From an uncultured Megasphaera sp. (GTDB lineage: Bacteria > Bacillota > Negativicutes > Veillonellales > Megasphaeraceae): a DNA stretch of 8,211 bases. Below, in pieces: positions 1-5,563 of the stretch. A model generated the notes under the pieces. The model worked only from the letters and a program-made list of their open reading frames with translations, had not been told where the DNA came from and made no database searches. Each line of letters starts with the position of its first letter. Position 1 is the stretch's first letter. Position numbers and translations under genes: made by a program. The stretch lies in contig URLP01000077.1 in the NCBI GenBank assembly GCA_900548635.1, forward strand, positions 1-8,211. The letters are read 5' to 3'.

Positions 1-21
1 TTCGTGGTTCGTGGTACGAGC
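1..21. repeat. Heptad (7-nt period) repeat tract, left edge
   Basis: Two exact tandem copies of TTCGTGG (1-7, 8-14) are followed by a degenerate third (15-21, 4 of 7 matching) that merges into the ars operator palindrome. The reverse complement contains CGAACCA, the same heptad found in the tract at 3834-3868 on the other side of the ars operon. The window edge hides how far the tract extends to the left. Its function is unknown. Confidence 0.5.
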
Positions 22-52
22 AGACACATTGACAAACGTCAATGTGTCTGCT
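19..52. promoter_or_regulatory. ars operator 1: perfect 15-bp-arm palindrome (ArsR binding site)
   Basis: Arms 19-33 and 38-52 are perfect reverse complements around a 4-nt centre (34-37, AAAC). The core is ATTGA-N6-TCAAT at 28-43. The palindrome covers the whole -35 element and spacer of the arsR promoter and touches the first base of the -10, so a bound dimer would block RNA polymerase. The same core recurs at 68-83 and, degenerate, at 439-454. Binding by the adjacent ArsR is inferred from position and symmetry. Confidence 0.88.
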
Positions 53-57
53 ATACT
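29..57 (+). promoter_or_regulatory. ars operon promoter (sigma-70/SigA type)
   Basis: The -35 TTGACA (29-34) is a perfect consensus. It is separated by exactly 17 nt from the -10 TATACT (52-57). Transcription is expected to begin near 63-65, giving a leader of about 40 nt before the arsR start. The promoter lies inside operator 1 and operator 2 lies just past the expected start point, the classic arrangement for repression relieved by metalloid. Confidence 0.88.
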
Positions 58-67
58 TTACTCATAG

Positions 68-83
68 ATTGATGAACTTCAAT
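68..83. promoter_or_regulatory. ars operator 2 (ATTGA-N6-TCAAT)
   Basis: ATTGA (68-72) and TCAAT (79-83) are separated by 6 nt, the same core and spacing as operator 1. Aligned over 20 nt (66-85 against 26-45), 15 positions match. The two sites are 40 bp apart, close to four helical turns, so dimers on both sites would lie on nearly the same DNA face. The site lies between the predicted transcription start and the arsR ribosome binding site (AAAGGAGG, 87-94). Confidence 0.75.
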
Positions 84-101
84 ATGAAAGGAGGCGTCGT
101 G

Positions 102-413
102 ATGGACGAAAGGGAAGCGGTCCGCGTTTTTAAAGCCTTGGGCGATGAAAAACGCCTGCGCATTTTGTCGCTCCTGCGGCAAGGGGAACGGTGTGCCTGT
201 GTACTCTTGGAACACTTGAACTTGTCCCAGCCGACGCTGTCCCATCACATGAAGATTCTTTGCGAGGCCCAGCTGGTCACAGGCCGCAAAGAAGGGAAGT
301 GGGTCTATTATTCCCTCAACCGCGCTCAGGCCCCGGTCCTGGAACAGGCCGTACACGACTTATTTCAGCTCAGTGCCGTGCCGGCAGAGGACGAAGCCTG
401 CCATTGCCAGTAA
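102..413 (+). CDS. arsR: ArsR-family metalloid-responsive repressor
   Basis: This 103-aa winged-helix repressor of the ArsR/SmtB family is expected to bind the palindromes in front of it and to leave DNA on binding As(III)/Sb(III). The recognition helix shows the family pattern LSQPTLSHHMKIL (residues 41-53), followed by the beta-wing GRKEGKWVYYSL (61-72). A Cys-Ala-Cys pair (C31, C33) sits where the R773 ArsR has its CxCxxxxC inducer site; the third cysteine of that motif is missing. C54 lies just after the recognition helix and a C-terminal CHC (C100, C102) ends the protein, so the thiol geometry may differ from R773. The start is ATG 102, which has AAAGGAGG at 87-94 with a 7-nt gap. An adjacent in-frame GTG at 99 is possible, and upstream in-frame starts would lie inside the operator. 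It is the first gene of the operon. Confidence 0.93.
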   Translation: MDEREAVRVFKALGDEKRLRILSLLRQGERCACVLLEHLNLSQPTLSHHMKILCEAQLVTGRKEGKWVYYSLNRAQAPVLEQAVHDLFQLSAVPAEDEACHCQ

Positions 414-429
414 GGCAGGTTTCTTTTTT
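395..429 (+). terminator. Terminator-like hairpin (attenuator) overlapping the arsR stop codon
   Basis: CCTGCC (397-402) pairs with GGCAGG (414-419); G396-T420 and A395-T421 can extend the stem to 8 bp. The loop of about 11 nt contains the arsR stop codon TAA (411-413), and the run TTCTTTTTT follows. Ribosomes finishing arsR would cover the 5' arm, so termination could depend on arsR translation. It would reduce, not abolish, read-through into arsD-arsA-acr3. The call rests on the fold; efficiency is unknown. Confidence 0.6.
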
Positions 430-436
430 AGCTAAT

Positions 437-456
437 ACATTGATAAATGTAAATAT
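437..456. promoter_or_regulatory. Degenerate third ArsR-type site between arsR and arsD
   Basis: ATTGA (439-443), 6 nt, then TAAAT (450-454) reproduces the operator core with one mismatch. Over 20 nt it matches operator 1 at 16 positions and operator 2 at 15. It sits after the putative attenuator and before the arsD ribosome binding site. A -35-like TTGATA overlaps it (440-445), but the best 17-nt-spaced -10 is poor (TTTTTA, 463-468), so I do not call a promoter here. It may be a weak second regulatory point for the distal genes or a relic. Confidence 0.5.
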
Positions 457-482
457 ATGAATTTTTTAGGAGGTCTTTTATG

Positions 483-971
483 ATGAAACATATGGAAATC
501 TTTGAACAAGCAATGTGCTGCCCGACCGGTCTCTGCGGCCCTTCTATCGACCCGGAACTCTTGCGCGTATCGACCGTTTTGGACACGCTCAAACAGCATG
601 GCATCGACGTCGGACGCTATAATCTGACCAGTGCGCCTTTGAAATTCGTCCAGACGAAGGCCGTTACGGATTTCCTCCAGCACCACGGCCCGGAAGACCT
701 GCCCCTCATCCTCGTCGACGGCGCCGTCCAGTTTGCTGGCCGCTATCCGACGAATGATGAATTTGCCAGCCTCATCGGCTTCGACCCGGCCATCCTCGAA
801 GCAGCCCAGGCTGCTGGGGAAAGCTGCTGCTGCGGCGATAGCGCCGAAGAAACGGCTTCCTGCTGCTGCAGCGATGCACCGGCGGAAAGTGAAGCTTCTT
901 CCTGTTGTTGTGGCGATGCACCGGCGGAACCGGAAAGCTCGTCGTGCTGCTGCGGAGGTGACTGCAAGTGA
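483..971 (+). CDS. arsD: ArsD arsenic metallochaperone with expanded Cys-triplet tail
   Basis: ArsD takes As(III)/Sb(III) from cellular thiols and passes it to ArsA, and can act as a weak repressor. Taking ATG 483 gives 162 aa with C12, C13 and C18 (AMCCPTGLC), the same numbering as the three transfer cysteines of R773 ArsD. ATG 480 immediately upstream is equally possible; AGGAGG at 468-473 is 9 nt from 483 and 6 nt from 480. The thioredoxin-like body runs to about residue 105 and includes GLPLILVDG and AGRYP. The tail, from about residue 113, is exceptional: CCC at 115-117, 127-129, 141-143 and 155-157 plus C161, spaced by 12, 14 and 14 residues and joined by Ala/Glu/Ser/Pro/Asp linkers. 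R773 ArsD (about 120 aa) has only two C-terminal Cys pairs, dispensable for its chaperone role. The stop overlaps the arsA start. Confidence 0.93.
   Translation: MKHMEIFEQAMCCPTGLCGPSIDPELLRVSTVLDTLKQHGIDVGRYNLTSAPLKFVQTKAVTDFLQHHGPEDLPLILVDGAVQFAGRYPTNDEFASLIGFDPAILEAAQAAGESCCCGDSAEETASCCCSDAPAESEASSCCCGDAPAEPESSSCCCGGDCK
825..968 (+). repeat. Tandem Cys-triplet coding repeat in arsD
   Basis: Four in-frame repeats each begin with three Cys codons (825, 861, 903 and 945). A 17-bp block is identical in units 2 and 3 (871-887 and 913-929), offset by exactly 42 bp, which points to tandem duplication of a 14-codon unit. Unit 3 uses TGT codons while the others use TGC, so the copies have diverged at synonymous positions. 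Unit 1 is 12 codons long. Confidence 0.8.
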
Positions 972-2701
972 TCCTCTATGATCCCTTTCGCGTCGTCCAG
1001 ACGAAATATCTCTTCCTGACCGGCAAAGGCGGCGTCGGCAAGACGTCTGTCGCCTGTGCCACGGCCGTCGCCCTAGCCGATGCCGGGAAGAAGGTCCTGC
1101 TCATCAGTACCGATCCGGCGTCGAACCTGCAAGACGTCTTTTCCATGGAACTGACCAACAAGGCTACAGCCATTGACGCCGTGCCTAATTTGGCCGTGGC
1201 CAACCTGGACCCGGTCCAGGCCGCTGCCGAATACAGGGAAAGCGTCATCGGCCCTTATCGTGGCCTTTTGCCGGAAGCGGCCCTGCGCAACATGGAAGAA
1301 CAGCTGTCCGGCTCTTGTACCGTAGAAATCGCCGCTTTTAATGAGTTCACCAACTTCCTCACCGACGAGACCGTCGCCCGTGATTACGACCACATCCTCT
1401 TCGATACGGCGCCGACAGGCCACACCCTGCGCATGCTGCAGCTGCCATCGGCGTGGAGCCAGTTCATCCAGAAGAGCAAACACGGCGCGTCCTGCCTAGG
1501 CCAGCTGTCGGGGCTGGAATCGCGGAAAGAATTGTATAAGCAAGCCGTCCAGACCTTGGCCGACAGGGAGCAGACGACGATGCTCCTCGTCGCCCGTCCC
1601 GATGACCTGCCCTTGAAAGAAGCGGCGCGGGCGTCGAAGGAACTTGCCGCCCTGGGCATTGCCAACCAGCAACTCATCATCAACGGTCTCCTGCCTTCCT
1701 ACGATGACGACGCGACCAAGACCTTATATGAAAAGCAGCAGGCTGCCTTGCAGGCCATGCCTAGGGTTATTTCCGATTTGCCGCGTTTCCAGATTCCCTT
1801 ACGGACGTACAATATCACCGGTTTGGACCACGTCCGGGCCCTACTCAAAGGGGAAGTGAAGGAAGCGGCGACGGAACTGACGCTGGAACGGGTCCAGCCT
1901 TTGCAGGCCGTCATTGACGATTTGGAAAGCAGCCATCGTAAGGTCATCTTCACCATGGGGAAGGGCGGCGTCGGTAAGACGACTGTCGCCGCAGCCATCG
2001 CCTTGGGCCTGGCCCGCCGCGGCCATCGCGTTCACTTGACGACGACCGACCCGGCAGCCCATTTGCAGTATATCGTCAGCCAGACGGACAACCTGACCTT
2101 GAGCCATATCGACGAAGCGGCAGAACTGAAGCATTACCAAGATGAAGTCCTGAACCAAGCCAAAGCCAACGGCCTGGGCCCGTCGGACCTGGCCTATATC
2201 GAAGAAGACCTGCGTTCGCCGTGCACCCAGGAAATCGCCGTCTTCCACGCCTTTGCCGACATCGTCGAAGCCGCCGACGACCAGATCGTCGTCATCGACA
2301 CGGCGCCGACAGGCCATACGCTGCTGCTCCTGGAATCGACGGAAAGCTACGATAAGGAAATCCGCCGGACCCATGGCTCGACGCCGCCGTCGGTACAGCA
2401 CTTGCTGCCGCGCCTGAAGGGGAAGGAAACGGAAGTCGTCATCGTCACCTTGCCCGAAGCGACGCCGGTATACGAAGCCCTGCGCCTGGAAGCGGACCTG
2501 AAGCGGACCAAGCTGCGCTCGAAGTGGTGGGTCATCAACAAGTCCTTTTATCAGGCCAAGACGACGAGCCCTTTGTTAAAGGCCAAAGCCTCGCATGAAA
2601 TCCCTTGGATCAACAAAGTCGATGAACATACAAAAGGCCACACGGCCCTCATCGCCTGGCGCCCCGACGAAGTCCGCGGCGACGTCCTAGGGACGTTGTA
2701 G
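968..2701 (+). CDS. arsA: ArsA arsenite/antimonite-stimulated ATPase
   Basis: This 577-aa soluble ATPase is the full two-domain bacterial form (R773 ArsA is 583 aa); it receives metalloid from ArsD and energises arsenite efflux. Half A1 has a Walker A GKGGVGKTS (19-27), STDPASN (47-53) and the signature DTAPTGHT (146-153). Half A2 repeats these as GKGGVGKTT (331-339), TTDPAAH (359-365) and DTAPTGHT (444-451). All three metalloid-binding cysteines are in place by context: C117 (SGSCTVEIA), C176 (GASCLG) and C419 (RSPCTQEIA), matching C113, C172 and C422 of R773. The start is GTG 968, overlapping the arsD stop as GTGA, with GGAGG at 954-958 inside the arsD tail codons, so translation is probably coupled. 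The nearby ATG at 978 is out of frame. ArsA proteins are best known with ArsB; here the permease is ACR3, a pairing also known in other bacteria. Confidence 0.96.
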   Translation: MILYDPFRVVQTKYLFLTGKGGVGKTSVACATAVALADAGKKVLLISTDPASNLQDVFSMELTNKATAIDAVPNLAVANLDPVQAAAEYRESVIGPYRGLLPEAALRNMEEQLSGSCTVEIAAFNEFTNFLTDETVARDYDHILFDTAPTGHTLRMLQLPSAWSQFIQKSKHGASCLGQLSGLESRKELYKQAVQTLADREQTTMLLVARPDDLPLKEAARASKELAALGIANQQLIINGLLPSYDDDATKTLYEKQQAALQAMPRVISDLPRFQIPLRTYNITGLDHVRALLKGEVKEAATELTLERVQPLQAVIDDLESSHRKVIFTMGKGGVGKTTVAAAIALGLARRGHRVHLTTTDPAAHLQYIVSQTDNLTLSHIDEAAELKHYQDEVLNQAKANGLGPSDLAYIEEDLRSPCTQEIAVFHAFADIVEAADDQIVVIDTAPTGHTLLLLESTESYDKEIRRTHGSTPPSVQHLLPRLKGKETEVVIVTLPEATPVYEALRLEADLKRTKLRSKWWVINKSFYQAKTTSPLLKAKASHEIPWINKVDEHTKGHTALIAWRPDEVRGDVLGTL

Positions 2702-2741
2702 CTTGTATTTCAATTTATCTATTCATAGGAGGTGCCTTATC

Positions 2742-3776
2742 ATGGAACATGAATCACAGACAGGCATCAGTTTTTTTCAGCGCTATCTGACCCTTTGGGT
2801 TTTGTTATGCATGGTCGTCGGCGTCGCCATCGGGTATGCCCTTCCGGCTGTCCCGGCCTTTTTAGATACGTTACAGGTCATGGGGATTTCCATTCCCATT
2901 GCTATTTTGATTTGGGTCATGATTTACCCGATGATGATGAAAGTCGACTTTCAGAGCATCAAAGCCGTAGGACGCCAGCCTAAAGGCCTGTTCGTCACGT
3001 GGATTGCCAACTGGCTCATTAAGCCGTTTACCATGTATGCCATTGCCTGGTTCTTCCTTTTTGTCCTTTTCAGTTCCTGGATTCCGACAGACCTGGCTCG
3101 TCAATACTTAGCTGGCGCCGTACTGCTCGGTGCGGCTCCTTGTACGGCCATGGTTTTCGTCTGGAGTACCCTGGCCAACGGGAATCCAGCCTATACCGTC
3201 ATCCAGGTCGCGACGAATGACTTGATCATCCTCATCGCTTTCGTACCTATCGTCAAGTTCCTCTTAGGCGTTTCACAAGTCACTGTGCCTTATAGTGTCC
3301 TCTTTGTCAGTATCTTTCTGTTCGTCGTCATTCCTTTGGCAGGCGGTATCCTGACTCGGATGACAGTAGTTAAGCGAAAAGGCCTCGATTATTTTGAACA
3401 GCACTTTGTCCACAAATTCGATTCGGCAACGACTTGGGGCCTGTTACTGACGCTGGTCATTATCTTCAGCTCTCAGGCCCAGGTCATCTTATCGAATCCG
3501 CTTCACATTGTGCTCATCGCCATTCCGCTGACAGTGCAGACTTTCCTCATCTTCTTCCTTGCCTACGGAGCCTGCCGGCTGCTGAAACTGCCCTTTGACA
3601 TTGCCGCCCCGGCTGGCTTCATCGGCGCTTCCAACTTTTTTGAATTAGCCGTTGCCGTAGCCATCGCCCTGTTTGGGGTTACCAGCCCGGCAGCCCTGGC
3701 GACGACTGTCGGCGTCCTGACGGAAGTTCCGATTATGCTGACCCTGGTCCGTATCGCCTTAGCTACCAGAAACTAA
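2742..3776 (+). CDS. acr3: ACR3-family arsenite efflux permease
   Basis: This 344-aa inner-membrane protein belongs to the ACR3 family of the BART/bile-acid transporter superfamily, not the larger 12-helix ArsB. About ten hydrophobic helices are visible (roughly 15-38, 43-65, 84-108, 120-141, 152-173, 182-204, 232-252, 256-277, 286-310 and 318-340). The conserved cysteine essential in studied ACR3 proteins is C134 in GAAPCTAMVFVWS, and the conserved acidic residue is E301 in SNFFELAVA. The family motif VATNDLI lies at 156-162. ATG 2742 is chosen because AGGAGGT lies at 2727-2733, 8 nt upstream; in-frame upstream starts would add a non-family N-terminus and lack a site. It lies 40 nt after arsA with no terminator between, so it is the last gene of the operon. 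No arsC arsenate reductase is present in the window. Confidence 0.95.
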   Translation: MEHESQTGISFFQRYLTLWVLLCMVVGVAIGYALPAVPAFLDTLQVMGISIPIAILIWVMIYPMMMKVDFQSIKAVGRQPKGLFVTWIANWLIKPFTMYAIAWFFLFVLFSSWIPTDLARQYLAGAVLLGAAPCTAMVFVWSTLANGNPAYTVIQVATNDLIILIAFVPIVKFLLGVSQVTVPYSVLFVSIFLFVVIPLAGGILTRMTVVKRKGLDYFEQHFVHKFDSATTWGLLLTLVIIFSSQAQVILSNPLHIVLIAIPLTVQTFLIFFLAYGACRLLKLPFDIAAPAGFIGASNFFELAVAVAIALFGVTSPAALATTVGVLTEVPIMLTLVRIALATRN

Positions 3777-3791
3777 TTTATAGCAACGAAC

Positions 3792-3812
3792 GGGCGCCCC
3801 ACGTGGTCGCCC
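3792..3812. repeat. REP-like GC-rich palindromic element
   Basis: GGGCG (3792-3796) and CGCCC (3808-3812) flank an 8-bp palindrome CCACGTGG (3799-3806), with one uneven step (CC against T). It is followed by CTACAAAT. There is no T-run directly after it, so it is a poor intrinsic terminator. GC palindromes of this general form, next to a CTACA-type flank, look like dispersed intergenic repeats. Membership of a genome-wide family is inferred, since only one copy lies in the window. A second short palindrome, CCCATGGG, follows at 3826-3833. Confidence 0.45.
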
Positions 3813-3833
3813 CTACAAATAAAATCCCATGGG

Positions 3834-3868
3834 CTAACAACTAACTGCTAGCTACGAACCACTAAAAA
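3834..3868. repeat. Degenerate heptad repeat tract
   Basis: The stretch reads in steps of seven: CTAACAA, CTAACTG, CTAGCTA, CGAACCA, CTAAAAA. Position 1 is always C and position 3 always A. The fourth unit, CGAACCA, equals the reverse complement of the heptad at the left edge (phase-shifted). The 9-mer ACGAACCAC at 3854-3862 occurs inverted at 4-12. The tract runs into the A-run of the following terminator. Confidence 0.5.
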
Positions 3869-3900
3869 AGGCTTGTCGTCGTGCGACAAGCCCTTTTTTT
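3864..3900. terminator. Bidirectional intrinsic terminator between acr3 and the flavoprotein gene
   Basis: A perfect 9-bp stem (3870-3878 with 3884-3892) encloses a 5-nt loop (TCGTG). An A-run (3864-3869) lies on one side and a T-run (3894-3900) on the other, so both strands end in a U-tract. The minus-strand gene's stop codon lies immediately next to it (3901-3903). It terminates the ars operon from the left and the flavoprotein transcript from the right. Confidence 0.9.
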
Positions 3901-5412
3901 CTACTTTCCTTCGTAATAATAGCGCGTCCACATGACGACTTCCGACAGGGATGGGTGAGGCGTCATGGTTTCGCTGAAGGTATAGACCGATTTGGGGTTG
4001 AGGGTCCGCGTCAGCGGTTTGGCTCGCAAGGCCTGAGCCGTAGGCGACGCAATGTCTTCATGGACCGGGCGGATGACGTGGGTGCCACTCATGAGGTTAT
4101 TGATGAAAGGCTGGATGAGGATGGACGCTTCCGGGCCGACGATGTGGGCGCCGAGAATGAATTTCGTCTTTTTATCGATGACCAGTTTGATGAAGCCGTC
4201 GTCTTCATCGCCCGGTTCATAGCCCATGGCGTAGCCCTTGGCCGATGATGAATAGTGGTTGATGGCCCGTTCGACGTCGTAGCCTTTCTTCAAGGCCTGG
4301 TCTTCGGTCAGGCCGACGTGGGCCGCTTCAGGATAGGTGTAGGTGACGGCCGGTACTGCATCGTAATCGGCCCAGCGCCATGTTTCCGGAGCATTTCCGG
4401 AAAAGAGGTTGTGCGCCAGGATTTCCGCTTCGTAATTGGCCTTGTGGCGGAAGGGGGCCAGACCATTGACATCGCCTAAGGCCCAGATATTCTCAGCTGT
4501 CGTTTCCAGAAATTCGTTCGTTTCAATATAGCCGCGCTTGTCCAGGCGGACGTCGGTATTTTCCAGGTGCAGCAGTTCCGTCATAGGCCGGATGCCCGGG
4601 GCGACCAGGATTTCTTCAGCTGCCACTTCGCCTTCTTCGCCGGTCGTGCGGTCGCAGAAGGACAAGACCTTCAGGCCGTCGCGCTGGCTGACGGAAACCG
4701 TGTCTTTATTGAGGCGGATATCCATGCCGTAACGCTGGAACTGCTTGAGGATGAACGCCGATACAGCCGGGTCTTCCTTGGGCAGGAGTCGGACATTGTG
4801 CTGGACCATAGTGACCTTGGTGCCAGCCGCATCGAAGACGTGGGCGAATTCACAGCCAATCGGGCCGCCGCCGATGATGATCAGGCTCTGGTAGGGCTTT
4901 TTCGGATACGACGGGCCAAAGAACGATTCCGACGTCAAATAGCCCGCTTCTGCCAGGCCCGGCAGGGCGGGGATATTCGTCCGGCCGCCAGTGGCAATGA
5001 AAATCTTGTCGCCTGTCAAGGTAACGCTGTTGCCGTCATTCAAGGCGATGGCAACCGTGTGATTGTTGACGAAAGACGCCGTGCCGTTGAAGGTGTCAAC
5101 GTTGGGGAACTGGTCGTAATAACCTTGAATGGCCGGGCTTTCATCGACCTTTTCCCACAGCCGCTTCGATAACATATCCCAGTCCAGGCGGACGTTATCA
5201 GCCAAGACGCCGATGCGGCTCCCTTCGCGGATCTCGCGGATGCGGTTGGCCGCCGTGACCATGACCTTCGTCGGGATACAGCCGCGGTTCAGACAAGTCC
5301 CGCCGAACCGGCCCCGTTCAATGACGGCTACCTGCAAGCCCTGGGCCAGGGCCGCATCAGTCACGATATTGGCCGCCCCCGTACCGATGACAATGACATC
5401 ATAGTTCTTCAT
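3901..5412 (-). CDS. FAD/NAD(P)-dependent disulfide oxidoreductase, mycothione/mercuric-reductase-like (class I)
   Basis: This 503-aa flavoprotein belongs to the family of dihydrolipoamide dehydrogenase, glutathione reductase and mycothione reductase. It has the FAD dinucleotide fold GTGAAN (10-15), the redox disulfide C40-LNRG-C45 followed by IPTK, the second dinucleotide fold GGGPIG (181-186), the FAD motif ALGDVNG (311-317), and a C-terminal dimerisation domain with the catalytic H486/E491 pair (HPSLSE). The N-terminal GTGxxN and overall layout recall mycothione reductase, but mycothiol is an actinobacterial thiol, so the true substrate is unknown. No acidic residue ends the second beta strand of the NAD(P) fold (VTMVQHN), which hints at NADPH. 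At 503 aa it exceeds the usual 450-480; the extra length is mainly about residues 442-482, before the catalytic His. ATG 5412 has AAAGGAG 8 nt upstream; an upstream GTG (5421) overlaps that site and is rejected. No Cys pair or heavy-metal domain typical of MerA is seen. Confidence 0.85.
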   Translation of the reverse strand: MKNYDVIVIGTGAANIVTDAALAQGLQVAVIERGRFGGTCLNRGCIPTKVMVTAANRIREIREGSRIGVLADNVRLDWDMLSKRLWEKVDESPAIQGYYDQFPNVDTFNGTASFVNNHTVAIALNDGNSVTLTGDKIFIATGGRTNIPALPGLAEAGYLTSESFFGPSYPKKPYQSLIIIGGGPIGCEFAHVFDAAGTKVTMVQHNVRLLPKEDPAVSAFILKQFQRYGMDIRLNKDTVSVSQRDGLKVLSFCDRTTGEEGEVAAEEILVAPGIRPMTELLHLENTDVRLDKRGYIETNEFLETTAENIWALGDVNGLAPFRHKANYEAEILAHNLFSGNAPETWRWADYDAVPAVTYTYPEAAHVGLTEDQALKKGYDVERAINHYSSSAKGYAMGYEPGDEDDGFIKLVIDKKTKFILGAHIVGPEASILIQPFINNLMSGTHVIRPVHEDIASPTAQALRAKPLTRTLNPKSVYTFSETMTPHPSLSEVVMWTRYYYEGK

Positions 5413-5464
5413 AAACAACACTCCTTTATTTTTTATAATCTGTTAAATACAACCTTTTTAGTAT

Positions 5465-5493
5465 AGTATAACGAAAGGAAGACAGTTTGACAA
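5465..5493 (-). promoter_or_regulatory. Promoter of the flavoprotein gene
   Basis: On the minus strand, the -35 TTGTCA (5493-5488) and -10 TATACT (5470-5465) are separated by 17 nt. A second TATACT overlaps downstream (5465-5460). Transcription should start near 5458, giving a leader of about 45 nt. No ATTGA-N6-TCAAT site is nearby, so control by the ArsR of this window is not indicated. Confidence 0.75.
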
Positions 5494-5519
5494 CTGGGAA
5501 ATAAAATATAGGCAATTCT

Positions 5520-5554
5520 AAACGTCAAACTCCAAACTTCAAACTTCAAACGTT
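5520..5554. repeat. Heptad repeat tract (AAACTTC type)
   Basis: Five consecutive heptads: AAACGTC, AAACTCC, AAACTTC, AAACTTC, AAACGTT. All share AAAC and differ only in the last three bases. The tract lies between the divergent promoters, ending 10 nt before the rpsO -35. It codes for nothing on either strand. Confidence 0.75.
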
Positions 5555-5563
5555 CATTTTCCC

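Noticed and set aside
51..356. Minus-strand frame of 101 codons across the ars promoter and arsR
   Set aside because: It shadows arsR, would run through the operator region, and has no start signals.
440..468. Possible internal promoter before arsD (TTGATA, 17 nt, TTTTTA)
   Set aside because: The -10 is far from consensus and would place the start inside the ribosome binding site. I kept only the operator-like match.
1841..2401. A 186-codon minus-strand frame inside arsA (and a similar one at 1073-1483)
   Set aside because: These frames are antisense to highly conserved ATPase domains, have no ribosome binding site, and are explained by the same codon bias.
3792..3820. Intrinsic terminator for acr3 at the first GC palindrome
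   Set aside because: No U-run follows; the perfect stem with T-run at 3870-3900 is the terminator.
4567..5172. A 201-codon plus-strand frame opposite the flavoprotein gene
   Set aside because: It is antisense to a gene with clear catalytic motifs, a promoter and a ribosome binding site; there is no recognisable product.
3901..5412. MerA mercuric reductase as part of a metal-resistance island
   Set aside because: There is no N-terminal heavy-metal domain, no C-terminal Cys pair and no mer genes. The C-terminus has the HPxLSE of thiol-disulfide reductases.
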